A stretch of DNA of 64,000 nt from Cheiracanthium punctorium (GCA_038373885.1 JAWZYV010019947.1:572001-636000); one strand, 5' to 3'. Positions 10,278 to 22,092 are shown, counted from the first letter of the stretch. Notes: generated from the letters alone by a model not told the origin. Program-made: numbers and translations.

Positions 10278-11157
10278 TCTATATAAATAAAAATACTTCT
10301 GTCTATACCTTACTTGGATTTTTTTTTCATGAGATTTCTATGCCTTTCAAGCAATTTGGAACAAAGTACGACCGTCAAAATCAAGTTTGTCGTTCCGTCC
10401 GTGAAGCTTTTTTGTATCTTAAAGGTGATATCTCTTAATAACGATTCACATGAAAGCAATTGTCACGTAATAACGATTAAAGCGAATTAAATGAAATGGT
10501 AAAGCGACAAGTGATCACAAAATTTAAACTACAGGCGCCGAATTTGTTTTTCAATTTTGATTAGATTTTGCGAAAATTGCTTCAAAATGCGTAAATTTTT
10601 GTTTTAATAAGAACTACTAAAGCGAATGAAACGAAATTAAGTGCATGATAGTTGGTTACTCAATTTAATTGTAGGTGTTGAAATTAAAAATTACTTTAAT
10701 TTGATTCTGTGAATTGCGAAAATCGTTTCAAAATGTGTAAGTATTTGTTACAAATTACGTAATAATGACTGAAACACGTGAATTGTAACTCGGCGACATG
10801 ATAGGGGCTCACTCAACTATAGGCATCGAATTTTTTAAAAATTTTGATTAGATTTTGCGAAAAATATTTCAAAGCATGTGTATTTTTGTTTGCGAATCAC
10901 TCAGTAACGGATTAAGCGAATGAAATGAAATTTTGTGTCATGATAGGTGGTCGCACAACTTAAACTATTGGCGTCGAATTTTTAAAATAAAAAATTTGAT
11001 TAGATTTTGAGATTTTGCGAAAACTGTTCCAAAATATGTAAATATTATTTTTTCTGTTATGTATAAGCCACTGAAGCAAATGAAATAAAATTTTGCCAGA
11101 AATCTGTGAGAAAAATAAAGCTCTAGCTTCGCTAAATACAGCATAACTACTGCCTAG
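10278..11157 (+). mobile_element. Helitron-like element with internal ~150-bp tandem array
   Basis: The left end TCTATATAAATAAAAATAC after an A has the usual look of arthropod Helitron 5' ends. From about 10420 to 11100 there are four to five diverged units of about 150 bp, each with 'aagcgaatgaaatgaaattt', 'catgatagg.ggt.actcaa' and 'gattagattttgcgaaaa'. A CTAG followed by T at 11154-11157 after a small stem (TAGC..GCTA) is a plausible 3' end. Confidence 0.5.
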
Positions 11158-11680
11158 TTGTAAACAAAACACTGAAACTATCATTACAATTGGTTTAATT
11201 TTTTTAATGTATATCCTGTTTTTAATTGGTTAAAAATTGTAAAATGCTTTCTATTAAATATCTTAGTAGGGTCAGGTGGAGTAAAATGACCATAAATTTA
11301 GCTATTCTTAAATTTATTAAGCTACATATATAAAATGATACAACATATTTAAGCTTTTTTGACTAATATTTTACATTGGACTGTCTGAGAGTTGCCACAA
11401 ATTTTTTTTTTGGTTCTTTTGTAAACATTAAAACTGTTTAGCTATCTTTTTTTTTCTGGATTATTATTAGGATCATTTTATCCTATAATGTGAGATAAAA
11501 TGTTATATGAATAAGATCAACTTTAAAAAAGCGTACACATACTATACTAAACAGTTTTACCCAGATTTTTAATTTGTCAATCAAAAGCGAAGACTATTTG
11601 GATTCAAAAATTAAACTAGAATGATGAAACTTATTATTTATTCAAACTATTGCAATTCACTATTTTATATATAAGCCTCA

Positions 11681-11780
11681 CTATGGCGCAGTGGTTATGC
11701 CACTGAAAATGGTAGACGTACAAGGAAGTCATGAACAGACGTGAAGGAAGTCATGAACAGACGTACAAGGAAGTCATCCA
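11681..11780 (+). repeat. Partial SINE head plus short tandem GACGTACAAGGAAGTCAT units
   Basis: 11681-11712 repeats the head of the SINE at 12013 (ATGGCGCAGTGGTTATGCC). It breaks off into two to three copies of a ~20-30 bp unit containing GGAAGTCATGAACAGACGT; the motif ACTTCCTTGTAC also occurs at the ends of the 20593 and 43263 repeats. Confidence 0.6.
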
Positions 11781-12012
11781 CACCAGATTTTTGTCTTCCG
11801 GTCTTTAAAGCGTCTGGCGATAATTACCGCTCACAGAAAGTACCTGGCGATTCAAAATGTGTAACAATATTCTGTACAACATACGTAAAAATCAGCTGTG
11901 AGAATTTAAGTAAAGTGAGTAATATTTTTACGTACCTGTAGCAAGTGGTACCTGAGAATTAGCCATCGGCCCAAGCTAGCAAGTATGCTTTGCGATAACA
12001 AGATGTTTTATA

Positions 12013-12263
12013 GTGTACCCATGGCACAGTGGTTATGCCACTGAAAATGGCAGATGGCTGAAGTGTAAAGGTCCCGGGTTCAGGTCCCATCGCGCGGCTG
12101 TCGATCTAACGGTCTGGAGTTTTGGTAGGTTTTCTCCAGATGTAACGTGAATACGCGTTAGAACCCCTTAGAAAGTCCTCCCACCTAGGCACCTCCCCCA
12201 CCATTTGCAGATCGCCCTAGTGTATCGCTGTCATAATCACAATCACCATAATCCCCACCACTA
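12013..12263 (+). mobile_element. tRNA-derived SINE
   Basis: The head has an A-box-like TGGCACAGTGG and a B-box-like GGGTTCAGGTCCC, the internal Pol III promoter of tRNA genes. The body carries 'ggtctggagttttggtaggt' and 'gaatacgcgttagaacccct', shared with the reverse copy at 28229-28440. TTTTATA occurs at both edges (12006-12012, 12264-12270), a likely target duplication. Found within the large hAT element. Confidence 0.75.
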
Positions 12264-12936
12264 TTTTATAAGGTGTATTATCGATATAAAAAAAGAAACA
12301 TCTAAAATGATTAAAATATTCTTAGAATGCAAATACTAGATCAGTACAACAGTATGATCATTCTACCCAACTTTGTTTAAACTTTTCTAAAATAAAAAAT
12401 AAAAGGAATACATATAACTTGACGCAAAAATGTACTCCTTGATAATGATGTAGCCTTTGTATCATCAAGATTTCTAGAGCTTTGAAACACAAAATTGCTA
12501 CAGCAAAGTAAATCTTTATGTTCCACAGAGTGTCTAACATGAAACTGCATGGAACATAAGAATGATGATAAGTGTTGGCATTATATACTAAAAACATATC
12601 GCTAAATCAATTAAATTAGTTTAGTAATATTGTTTATGATGTAAATGAACAAAAATCAGCATGTAACAAACCAATGCATTTTACATTGTTGTCTACTTTG
12701 TTTAGACAACTCATTTTACTAGATCTTTACTTTTATCAAGACTATATAACAAATTCCAGATATAGCAAGGAGGATCGAAATCGAAAATTAAAGGAGTACC
12801 AAAATTTATGGCCACTAACAATATCAAAGTAGCCACTGAACTTTGTGGAGTCACTGGCCACTAGCTACTAGGGAATTTTTTCAATCTCAAGCTTTACGGC
12901 CCAACCACCGCGCGTCAGAGGGTTGCGCTGTGATCT

Positions 12937-13194
12937 GTGAACCCCTGGGTGTCCGAGAAGCTATTAAAAAAATGCTTCCAAACAGTTCATAAAGACTGTA
13001 ATACTGTTACAAATGAAGCGCTGCAATATTTCATTTTGTTTTGCACGACATATTTATCTTACATGAAATCAAAGTATAGGAACAAATTTAATGTAGAAAC
13101 AAACTCCAGTATATACCATTTCAACACCCATTTCTTTAAGTCGAAATTACTTACAGAAAGCATCGTAATAAGATCTATTTTGAATAATATTTGA
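12937..13194 (+). pseudogene. hAT transposase C-terminal fragment (ZBED/Charlie-like)
   Basis: An 85-codon frame whose middle (TNEALQYFILFCTTYLS, then KSKYRNKFNVETNSSI) resembles the C-terminal dimerisation region of Charlie/ZBED hAT transposases, where a KYR.RLNVE motif follows the TTYLCE segment. The catalytic region is missing. It lies about 300 bp before the right end of the hAT element, the expected place. Dead copy. Confidence 0.55.
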
Positions 13195-13500
13195 CGAAGG
13201 AATGTTTGTGTAATTTCAATTTATTATGATTCGTAATTTTTAAAGTACATTTTATGTTTTTTATTTTGCATCTCAGTAAAAATGGCCGTTTTTATAAATA
13301 TGCAGCACCTTGTATTATAAAAATAGAATACATTTTTATCAATACTTATCAAAACTTAGTGGCAATGAGATTACTGTGCCAGAAATTAAGTACCAAGAAA
13401 GACGTTAAATGCCTAGGATTAGGATAGGGTCGGCGAAAAAAAGTATGTTCAAAAGGGGGATCCTTGGGTAATATAAGTTTTAAGAACCCCTGTTCTAAAG

Positions 13501-15092
13501 CATTCGGATTTACAGCTCCTGCATGAACTAAACGAATATCTCTGTAGCTCTTTTAATGTCATTCAGAATTTAACATAAAGGTGACATAAAATAAAGGTGA
13601 TTTAACTGCGAGTTAATACGATGTCTTATGTAATAAAAAAAATAAATGTTCCCGTGTTTAGTATTTGAATCATGGATACAGATTGTAAATGACTACTAAG
13701 GCTCATATAGAAAAAATGGTTGTAGTAAAAATATACTACTTATATCAGTTCCTGCAAACACTACAGTAAGATTTAATTGAGCTTTAATAAACTTACTGTA
13801 GTGTAGTTTATATTCAGAAATGCTAACTCCGCTTACATCAACACCATAGTATTATTCAAGTATCACTTATTTCCAATAGGGCGACATTTCTAATTAAATT
13901 ATGTTCTTGGAAAATATATTTTCCGCCATTTTGCAATACCAATTCAATAATCATCACATAATTTACCATTACTTTTTAAATAAATGATTTATATTATTGA
14001 AGTATATCTTTTGCACAGTGAATTTGAAATTTTTTTCTTTAATTTTTTTAAAATAATTATCTGGTTCTGAAGATAAACTAATTACATTTCCACATTCGTA
14101 AAGTAAAAACAAAATTAAAGCTTTGCATTACTCAATTTCATAGAGCGTGTATTTTGCTTAGTTAGTTTTAATTCATAAAAGAATATGCAAAAATATTTTT
14201 TAAGTTAAATGAAAATGTATTCACTTGGCATGAAAAACATTGTTTCGTGTACTTCAATAATTAGATTGCTGTTGTTTCGAGAAATTGTCTCAACCAATAA
14301 AGATAAGCATATTAGATAAGACTTGAGGCAAAATTAAACCACTTTTCAACAGTGATACAGAGACAATCTCAATTAAATTTCCTTACATTATTTTTTAGAG
14401 AGGGTTTTTTTTTTGGGGGGGGGAGGGGCTCTTATTTAACAAAATTTTATCGACTGCATAATGGTGGCTTGTAATCTCTAAGGGTTTTTATTTAAGTATA
14501 AATTCCATTTAATATTATTACTTGCTTTATGGCGATAATAAAAAAGTCAGTAGTAAAAAATATTTTCATTTAAAAAAAAGATTTAAATATTTAATTCAGA
14601 ATTCCTTGACTAAAGTGTACCTTTTTTAATCTTGGAAACATGCTCTAGGGATGCGAGTCAACTATTTACTTAAAAAAAAACTTTTTAATTTCTTAATCTA
14701 TTTTGTTACATAAATATTTTGATATTTCCATTGATTTATTATTTTAAAGTAATCGTTCAAAAATATTTCAGTTTTTTAGTATTTCAACACATGCAATGAG
14801 AAGAACAAAAATTGCAGAGAATTATTTGTTAAAAGAGCATAATCTAGTTGCTATGGTATAAAAAGTCCAAATAAGTTAATAACAAGTAACAATTAATAAA
14901 CTTATTAATGACTACAAATAACAAATTATCTGGAGGGCTGCATACTTAACTGACTTTCTAACGTTTTATTTCTTAGCTTTAAGTTAAAAATAACTAATAA
15001 AATTGGAATTGGTAGGTTGTGAAACATTAATATTTTTACCTGAACATTTGTTTCAATGAGTACTGAAGTTTAGTTTTTTTTTTTTCTTTCAG
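13501..15092. other. AT-rich DNA upstream of the first recognised carbonic anhydrase exon
   Basis: No frame or repeat family recognised. It contains a T/G homopolymer patch at 14407-14426. Either intron or promoter-proximal sequence of the carbonic anhydrase gene; the signal-peptide exon was not identified. Confidence 0.4.
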
Positions 15093-15137
15093 CAAAAGAG
15101 GGTTTAAAATGGAGTTACGAACCGGAACTTGGCAATG
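15093..15137 (+). CDS. Alpha-carbonic anhydrase, first recognised coding exon
   Basis: This is the first of six exons of an alpha-class carbonic anhydrase, which hydrates CO2 to bicarbonate and a proton at a zinc site. It reads KEGLKWSYEPELGN, the W-x-Y start of the CA domain. A long T/C tract ending CAG precedes it and GTAACT follows. The exon starts with two bases of a split codon, so at least one upstream exon, expected to hold the start codon and signal peptide, is missing from my reading. The join to the next exon completes Asp and gives N-D-P-L-H-W-P, as in the family. Residue numbers in this and later entries count from this Lys as 1. Confidence 0.85.
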
Positions 15138-16840
15138 GTAACTTTAGTATACTTTTTCATATTTAAGAAATTCATTAGACTCCTACTAAGTTGAGAGTGT
15201 AGTATCTAAATTTAAGCATCTGATTTCTTGAGATGCCATTTCTTTATACTAATGCAAATTTTCAAACGTTAACGAACTTGCTTTCTTTGTAATTAAATAG
15301 CATAAATTTAATTACAAATATGACATTATAATCTAATTACCCATTCTAGTATTTTCTTAATGAGTGCTTTTGTATGTTTAAAGTTTCGGTTAAAGCAATC
15401 GAATCATGGTTAGGTTTGATCACAATATGAATCCTATTTAGAGTTCAGATACCTTTCTAAATGTTTCCTACATTTCGCTCTTCAGAAGGGCATTAATAAA
15501 CGAAACTTAAATGTTTTGAAAATCTTAAGACTTAATCTGTTGGCATGCCAATTAAAAATATTATGTTTTCTGAATACTCTCGCAGTTTCTTGGCTAGCCT
15601 GGTTGTACAAATTTCATAACTTTCATAAAGACCTAAAATCTCTCAAATATTTGCTTTAAAAGTTTAATAACTCTATTATTATTAAGTAAATCTAAAAGAA
15701 TGGTGAATTTAAATAAATTCACCCAAAAGAATTGCGTGTTTTCTCTAAATGTGTGATTTCATTTAGTGTGAAAGCATGCTTCAGAATATTCACGTTTCTA
15801 TATCAGATTACTTTAAAAATTTAGAAATTGCATTTAAAAAATGATGGAGAAAGTGTAAGTGTCATTCACGTTTGATGCACAAATGACTAAAAACTCCACT
15901 AAATAAAAATAAATTGTTTGTATCAGTCGCAGCAATGGATGACATTTATGTTTCGAACATTTGTTGTTTCGATAATATGGATTAAAACACAAGATACTAA
16001 TATTTTGTGCAACTAAAAGTGTTCGATAAATTCATTTTTCAACAAAGTAACCAAAAATTTTTCATCTAAGTAAACAATAAGTAAGACTACGTTAATATGT
16101 CCCGCGATAGTTTCTACAAAAGAAATTGACTGAACTTTTTAACTCCGTATTCAAAAAAACTTACCTGAATTTAAAAGCAGATACAATCCTGAAATAAAAA
16201 TTTGCAAAAGAAAAAATAAATTACAAATGCTACCAAATTTGACCGTAAACACTGCCTTAATCAAAAACTTAAAAACATTGTGGCAGACTAATTTACATGT
16301 TTCAGAAGTATCGATAAATCATCAACTGAATATCGTAAGTTTAAAATAAAAACTACAATATTTCGTTCAATATTTCTAAATTCTCCTAAATATTTTTCTT
16401 TTAGTAAAATATTTCAAAAAATTTATTTAAATAGCAAAAGTTTATGTTGGAATTAGAAAAAAAATGTTCAGTGAACAGTGGGGGGGGGGGGGGGGAATTT
16501 GTAATTAGTTTTGTTAATCTGGCTAACACTTTTATTTATTCAAAAGTTCTCAAAGCTGAAGTGTGTAATATTTTAAAATGTACTATAACTATATTAATAA
16601 AATAGTCTGCTTTTTATCAGTAAAATAGTTTTTGGTGTATAACTTAACTTTTAAAAGCATTATGTTGATTTATTCTTTCAAAGAAATTGTTTTCTTAGAG
16701 CACAGCTTTTAAAATAAGTAGTCATCAAAATTTTGAGAATGAGGCGCCATCCAGCGTATATTTTGTGTACTTTCACGATATTATCGTCTCATTGTGCTTT
16801 CATTTCATTGTTGATGCCTTCTATTTATGTTCTTCTGTAG
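15138..16840 (+). other. Carbonic anhydrase intron 1 (visible)
   Basis: 1.7 kb, GTAACT...TTCTGTAG. AT-rich; a run of about 17 G lies near 16480. No mobile element recognised. An ATG-led frame beginning at 16765 reads into the next exon but lies upstream of a good acceptor and is intronic. Confidence 0.8.
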
Positions 16841-17014
16841 ATCCACTCCATTGGCCATCTTTGTTCAAGGACTATTGTGGCGGAACTGCTCAATCACCCA
16901 TCGACATTGTGACTTCCGAAGTTGACTACAGCGATAGGCTGGATGCATTCGAGTTTTCTGATAACTATGATGATCCCATCATAGGCGCAAAGATTGAAAA
17001 TAACGGCCATACAA
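16841..17014 (+). CDS. Alpha-carbonic anhydrase, exon 2 (visible)
   Basis: Encodes residues 16-72 plus two split codons. It begins PLHWPSLF and carries Cys27 in DYCGGTAQSPIDI; Q-SPIDI is a family hallmark. Cys27 pairs with Cys211 in CA IV-like secreted and membrane forms. NNGHT supplies His71, the equivalent of the proton-shuttle His64 of CA II. Acceptor TTCTGTAG, donor GTACTT. The next exon restores the frame through a split Ile codon. Confidence 0.93.
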
Positions 17015-17297
17015 GTACTTCTAGAATATTTTCTCTTTTAGAACACACACACACGCATTTAAAGACTGTCTTTAGCAAATGTATTATGTAGGTGTACAAG
17101 TTTGCTTCCGTCGTTTTCATCCCCAATCCCTCCGAAATTCCAGGTTATGAATGAAGGGTTATGAAATTACAGGTCACATTTATGATTCGAAGATGAAATT
17201 GCTTGTTGAGTCACTCCTATGATCCTAGTTAGGTGACAATTCTTCTTTGACACGAGTCTAAAGGCTTCATTTACTTTCAAGTAATCATCAGTGAGTC

Positions 17298-17400
17298 AGT
17301 GGTGTAGCTATGGAGAGGAGGCTGGTTAGGGATTGACAACCCCTCCCATGAGGAATTTCTTTGTCATACAAAATGTATTTTCTTCACTCTCTAGTCACCG
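17298..17400. repeat. Decayed relative of the hAT MITE at 46974
   Basis: Shares 'catgaggaatttctttgtc' followed by 'atacaaaatgtattttcttcact' with the MITEs at 35081 and 46974. Termini are not clear. Confidence 0.55.
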
Positions 17401-17596
17401 AGTTAGTCTTGGTGGGTATGTGTCATTGGTAAAGCACACAAAACTCGCTGCTAAATATCCCACACCCTCTTAAAATACACAGGAGACCAAAGAACACTCG
17501 TGTCTTCCACCAGAAAATGATAGATGGATATCACTCAGGATTTTGATTCTTATGCATATAAATCAATGACTCTAATTTATATTAGTAATATTTTAA

Positions 17597-18031
17597 CCCT
17601 TTGAGGCGCAACCCTTTCCCACAACTGCTCGCTCGCGCGTCGACAGCCACGCAGCTGTCGTGCGACAGCACGCCAAAAAGGGTCTCTAGATCTGTAGCAC
17701 ACGATGAACGTTTCGATCGTCCGCCATCTTGCTGGTAGTTAAGTCGAGCGATGGCAACGGCTGACCTTTTTTCAGCATTGGGCAATCTGTCCAGCTGTTC
17801 TCGCGTTCTTCCATTTTTCAGCAGATGTCAGTGCTGTTAAAAATAATCGTGATATTTTTTTTTTTTTTTTTTTTTTTTACGGGAAAGGACGTGCTCAAAA
17901 GTAAAGGATTCTCGTGGAGCTATGTCACCCGCAACTATTTTTATAGAAATCAAATCTATTCTTCGTGACTGGCAACAGTCAAAACGTCAGAGTTTGGTGT
18001 CCTCACGGCGAGGACACCGCGCATGAAAGGG
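17597..18031. mobile_element. piggyBac-type MITE, family 1
   Basis: TTAA on both sides (17593-17596, 18032-18035); ends CCCTTTGAGGCGC and GCGCATGAAAGGG. 435 bp. The interior shares long segments with 5038-5401 and 38041-38546 ('gaacgtttcgatcgtccgcc', 'ttgctggtagttaagtcgag', 'ctattcttcgtgactggcaa'). Contains a poly(T) run. No coding capacity. Confidence 0.85.
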
Positions 18032-18116
18032 TTAAGCATTAAAAGTTCTTTCTTAAGTTCCTGTAAATTTCTTACCGTCTTACGTACATTACGGATGTAC
18101 ATGCACACATCTACAG

Positions 18117-18262
18117 GGTGTTTCGAAACCTATGGGCAAAAATTTTAGGGGTGGTAGAGGAAACCGAGACGGTTTAGAATCAAATAGGTGTGGGGTCGGA
18201 AACGTTGTTTTCATTTACCTGTTAATAATCACTTTAATATTCAATATCTGTTATACAGGGTG
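18117..18262. repeat. CAGGGTG-type repeat fragment
   Basis: Begins ACAGGGTGTTTCGAAACC and continues with 'gtggggtcggaaacgttgtt' and 'cctgttaataatcacttt', which recur in inverted form near 7145-7260 and 40660-40925. A second ACAGGGTG lies at 18255. Probably part of a palindromic MITE family; no full boundaries. Confidence 0.5.
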
Positions 18263-18379
18263 ACAAGTGTAGATTGCTTTTCATGTTTTTTCATACAAAG
18301 GTGTACACTAAAAATAAATGATGAAACAATTTGACCACCGACCAACTTTTGATGAAAGTCTTTCACCGAACCGAAAATT

Positions 18380-18700
18380 CGTTCAGAGAGTTTGTCGCCG
18401 AAGGCGGGTAGCCCGTAGGGTGCACTTTTTGGTCGCGAAGAGGCCGTCGGCAGACCCGCTGGTCGCCGGATGCGGCTGCTCACCGATACGTATAAAAGCG
18501 ACCCGCACGTTGCATAGGCTGAACGTGAAGCGGTCGGACCACCTGGTTGCCGAAGGCAGACGGCCCGTAGGTTGCAAATACCGCTCGCGAAGAGGCCGTG
18601 AGCCGTAGGTTGCACAAGACAGTTGCGATACGGCGCGTGTGCTCTAGGTTGCACATTTTGGCCACGAAGCGGCCGACGCAAAACTGGTCTCCCAAGGCGG
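18380..18700. repeat. GC-rich degenerate tandem block
   Basis: About 320 bp much richer in G+C than its surroundings. Three recurring elements alternate: 'gtcgcgaagaggccg' or 'cacgaagcggccg', 'gccgaaggcgg', and 'cccgtaggttgca'. Spacing is irregular, about 45-90 bp. Frames on both strands are open because CpG-rich sequence has few stops. Origin unknown. Confidence 0.7.
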
Positions 18701-19227
18701 CTAGTATAATTATGTTCATGAAAAAATTTAGCTCAGATCGATGCGTCATACAATGAGAACTTTTTGTGTTAAAGAGTGCCAAACACGCGCACATTCGCAA
18801 ACCACAAGATTCTGACATGTGAGTTTTTTTACAAAATTATTCAAATTTAAATTCCGTGTTAACTTTTTTTTTTTTGTCAACATTTTTTTACACATTTTAT
18901 CTCTTTAATTCTGGCTATCAGCAACACAAAACTTTTCTTTTTTTTCCAACTATGTGAAAAGTACACTTTTTTACTCGTGGTTCCGATGAAATGTCATTCA
19001 CCACTTGCCCTGACGCATAGCCTTATTCATAATTGCTAATATTTATGAAAATGATCTAACATCTATGAATTATTTGTACTGTAAATAAAGTTTTTAAAAT
19101 TTTAAATTAGAGAGAACGTTGATAAATTTAGATAGATAGACACAGATTGGCAGATAGCTATTTATATGAAAATAAATATTGAATGAAGATTATTAATTGA
19201 AACACTAACTTTTTTTTTCTCTGACAG

Positions 19228-19382
19228 TTGTAATTACCCCAGGCCCTAATGACACCCCAAGAATATTTGAAGAAGGTGGCTTGGATGATAAGTACCAGTT
19301 CCTTCAACTTCATTTCCATTGGGGATCTAACAGCAAACAGGGATCTGAACATACCATTGATGGAAAGGCGTTCCCACTGGAA
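19228..19382 (+). CDS. Alpha-carbonic anhydrase, exon 3 (visible), zinc-binding core
   Basis: Encodes residues 74-124. QLHFHWG gives zinc ligands His101 and His103 (His94/His96 in CA II). SEHTIDGK gives Glu113 and His114, the conserved 'SEH' of the active site. It ends at a codon boundary in FPLE, so the third ligand falls in the next exon. N80-D-T is a potential N-glycosylation site. Acceptor CTGACAG, donor GTATGC. Confidence 0.95.
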
Positions 19383-20466
19383 GTATGCTATATTAAAATT
19401 ATGTATAATGTATTTGTAGTAAACAGTACAGCTGGTGAAAAAACTTTAAGGCCAGTATAAGTTGTTGTCAATATTCAAAAAAGAAAATACACTTTCTGAA
19501 AAATTTCATTCTAATGCTTAGTATGCATTATAAGAAAGACATTAAACAGAAAAAATTGTTATTTGCAAATATTTTATTGCAAAATGTCAATAATATTATA
19601 AATTAACTCATAAAGGTATGTGTAAAAACTTTAAGGCCGCGGAACAAAAATGCATTTTAACGATACAGAAAAGAATTATCGATACTTTATTGAGAAGCCA
19701 TTATTCCTAATCAGCTGGAATATTCTCGTTATCAAGGATAGAATGCGGTGCTGGCGCAATAATGGATGATTTTTATGATATCTATCTTTAATTGCATATG
19801 TTGGATCCGCCACTGTCAGACACTGGGTTTTCCAGGCAATCCGAGCTCTTGAAGTTCGAGCGCCTACAGGCTTTTAAGAGGTTTCAAGAAGATTAAAGGC
19901 CTAAGAAATGTAAGATCGTTAGAACTCTGATACGTTTGAACACATCCCAAGGAGATCGAAAGACGCTTCAGAAAAAAAAAAAAAAAAAAAAAATCTCTAT
20001 CTGAGCGCAGAAATTTTTTTATTAGAAAATCACTCAAAGGCAACTCAAGCGGATGAAGTGAAATGTGGCAACTATTTACCACGTGGGCCGATTTAAGTGA
20101 TTAATTTATTATTATTATTGGAAAATGGATTTCATGAGACGTGCTTCCATACTAATTTGCTAAAGTTCCGGTGATATGATCAATGACAGAAAATCGGAAC
20201 AGTTCAATTCTTATAAGCACATGAGCAATACTCGGGCAAATCACTTATGTACGTTTTTGGTGTTAGTAAAAGCGGTCACCGTAAAATGTCTTGGTGGTCC
20301 GCCGGTCGATCGCGATCGTCTTACAGTCCACCCCTCTTTTAGGACATCGGAATTCTTAAGTTACCGTGCTGTCGCACTGAAGTCGGCTTATAATACTTCA
20401 TGTTCAATAGCTCCAAACGAAGAAATTGTGACAAAAATAACGCAAATATTCTGTATGTATGAAAAT

Positions 20467-20498
20467 AGTAATAGTAGTAGTAGTAGTAGTAGTAGTAA

Positions 20499-20530
<32 letters not shown>
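20467..20530 (+). repeat. (AGT)n microsatellite
   Basis: About 20 AGT units with two AAT interruptions. It encodes the Ser run in the 20176-20595 frame, which is not a gene. Confidence 0.95.
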
Positions 20531-20592
20531 TCATATATATGACTAATATTACTTTTAAATGCGAATTGTATCAGAAAGTTCGACACTCATTT

Positions 20593-21905
20593 TAAAAAAT
20601 CTGATGTGGACAACACATGACTTCCTTGTACTTCTGTTAAATCATAAATATTTTTGGTCACTTCATCTAAACTGTTTTGCTTGAAAGAGATAAAATACTG
20701 CAATAATACTAACGTTTAGCGATTTCTATCCAAATATCTGAGATATCGCCGGGTTCTACTTGTAAGATTTAATTTTGATCTTTAATTGGGCGATATTTCG
20801 CCAACAGCCGACAAGCTCGAGATAGTTAGCGAGATTTTGGTCATAGCCGATAGAAATAGTAATTCATCACAGACTTTTACTGAATTGAGGGTGTCTATCG
20901 ACTTTAATGTATTCATTTTGGGTGACCCTGTAAATAGATCACTCAGCTGATTGCAATCAAAAAGAAGATTCGCAGTTTAGAGTTATGCAAAGCGTGTCAT
21001 CATTTTTTGTGCTATTGGCGACATTGGCAAAACTCGCCAAGGTCAATGATTTTTGGCGAGACTGTGGGCATGGCCCAAACAATGACTGACTATAGACCAG
21101 TCCATTGGCTATAGACCAGTCAATGAGTTAAATATAAACTACTCAATACCATAGCCATTGAATATAGAGCAGTCAATACCAGTTCATTGAATATAGAGAT
21201 GCCCATTGACCTTAATGTATGGACATTTTTTGAGTGTTCCTGTAGAACTACAAGTGATAAAAACACTATTTTCGGTGTAGATATTCATTTTGCAATCCTT
21301 AACAACATATATCACTTTTGATTCGTTTGAAATAATATATATAAAATACGCTTTAATGAATTTCTGGTCTCAGAAAAAATCCATGACTGATAACTTCTGA
21401 AACACTACACGTTTCTTTGTGCTTTCCTAGAGTGTTGAAATGTCTGAGTTAATAAAATTTTAGGGTCTTAACGTAAAAGTTCGTTTTTCTTGGAGGGTTT
21501 TTTTTTTTTTTAAAGGGCAATGTAGAGCGTAATGTATAGAAAATCTTTTGGATGGCTCTGTAAATAAACTATCCAGTCGATTGGAACCAAAAAGGGAAGT
21601 GCACAATTAGATCTTACAACAATCTTAAATATAAAATTTCAACATTCTACGACCAATAGTTTATGAGATACGCAAGTTACATACATACGTACAGACGTTA
21701 GGGAAAGACTGGTCAAAATAGATTTGTGGTTGGTCAAAAAGGATTGCACATGCATTGATATGAACATATGTACATGAATACGATGAGATGTATCGCAAAA
21801 ACTCTTAAAAGTAAATTTAGAGGTAAGCCAAATCGATTTTTTCGTCAAATTCTAGATACCGAAATATGTCGCTATCACACTACTTAATTGTACCTCGTAC
21901 AAGGA
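20593..21905. mobile_element. Dispersed compound repeat, copy 1 (ACTTCCTTG / CAAGGA ends)
   Basis: Starts TTTAAAAAATCTGATGTG then ACACATGACTTCCTTG, and ends near GTACAAGGAA, as does the larger copy at 43263-45245. Shared internal segments include 'gcgatttctatccaaat', 'ggcgatatttcgccaa', 'tcctgtaaataaactatcca' and the tail 'gatgagatgtatcgcaaaaa'. Compared with copy 2 it carries an extra ~155 bp at about 21364-21515, which itself recurs at 23868-24020. Class unknown; no coding sequence seen. Confidence 0.65.
21364..21515. repeat. ~155-bp dispersed repeat nested in the compound repeat, copy 1
   Basis: Matches 23868-24020 ('tcagaaaaatccatga', 'tttctttgtgctttcc', 'agagtgttgaaatgtctgag', 'taataaaattttag'). 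Absent from the corresponding place of the 43263 copy. Confidence 0.7.
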
Positions 21906-22092
21906 ATACAAACTATACTGTTTATTTTTTTTTTTAATTCCATAATAAGTTAGATGCCAAATTTAGAATTCTCGCTGTGTATTAATTACAACAGAACCCT
22001 TTTTCCTTTGCTAGAAATGATGTCAACCGTAAGTCTCCGAAAACTTTTAGAAGAGATGCCCAGCAGTTGAAGATTTCTAAATAGGCCATATA

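Larger units (their letters stand above)
8897..13492 (+). mobile_element. 4.6-kb hAT (Charlie/ZBED-like) element with nested insertions
   Basis: TTCTAAAG occurs immediately outside both ends (8889-8896 and 13493-13500). The ends CAGAGGCTCTTAA and, read inward from the right, CAGGGGTTCTTAA match at 11 of 13 bases. An 8-bp duplication plus CAG(A/G)GG ends is diagnostic of hAT. The right part retains a transposase C-terminus (about 12937-13194). Nested inside are a piggyBac-type MITE that landed in the TTAA of the left terminus, a 35-bp minisatellite, a Helitron-like element and a SINE. The rest of the transposase is not recognisable. Confidence 0.75.
17015..19227 (+). other. Carbonic anhydrase intron 2 (visible)
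   Basis: 2.2 kb, GTACTT...CTGACAG. Contains a decayed hAT MITE (about 17298-17400), a piggyBac MITE (17597-18031), a CAGGGTG-type end at 18117 and a GC-rich tandem block (18380-18700). Confidence 0.85.

Noticed and set aside
16765..17091. ATG-led frame running into carbonic anhydrase exon 2, as a possible alternative start with a signal peptide
   Set aside because: The hydrophobic stretch before the exon is upstream of a strong acceptor at 16840, and the family start (WSYEPELGN) is provided by the spliced exon at 15093.
18241..18818. Overlapping long frames on both strands in the GC-rich block
   Set aside because: CpG-rich repeats have few stop codons; several frames are open at once and none has a recognisable domain.
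20176..20595. 139-codon frame with a long Ser run
   Set aside because: The run is the (AGT)n microsatellite, and the rest is not protein-like.
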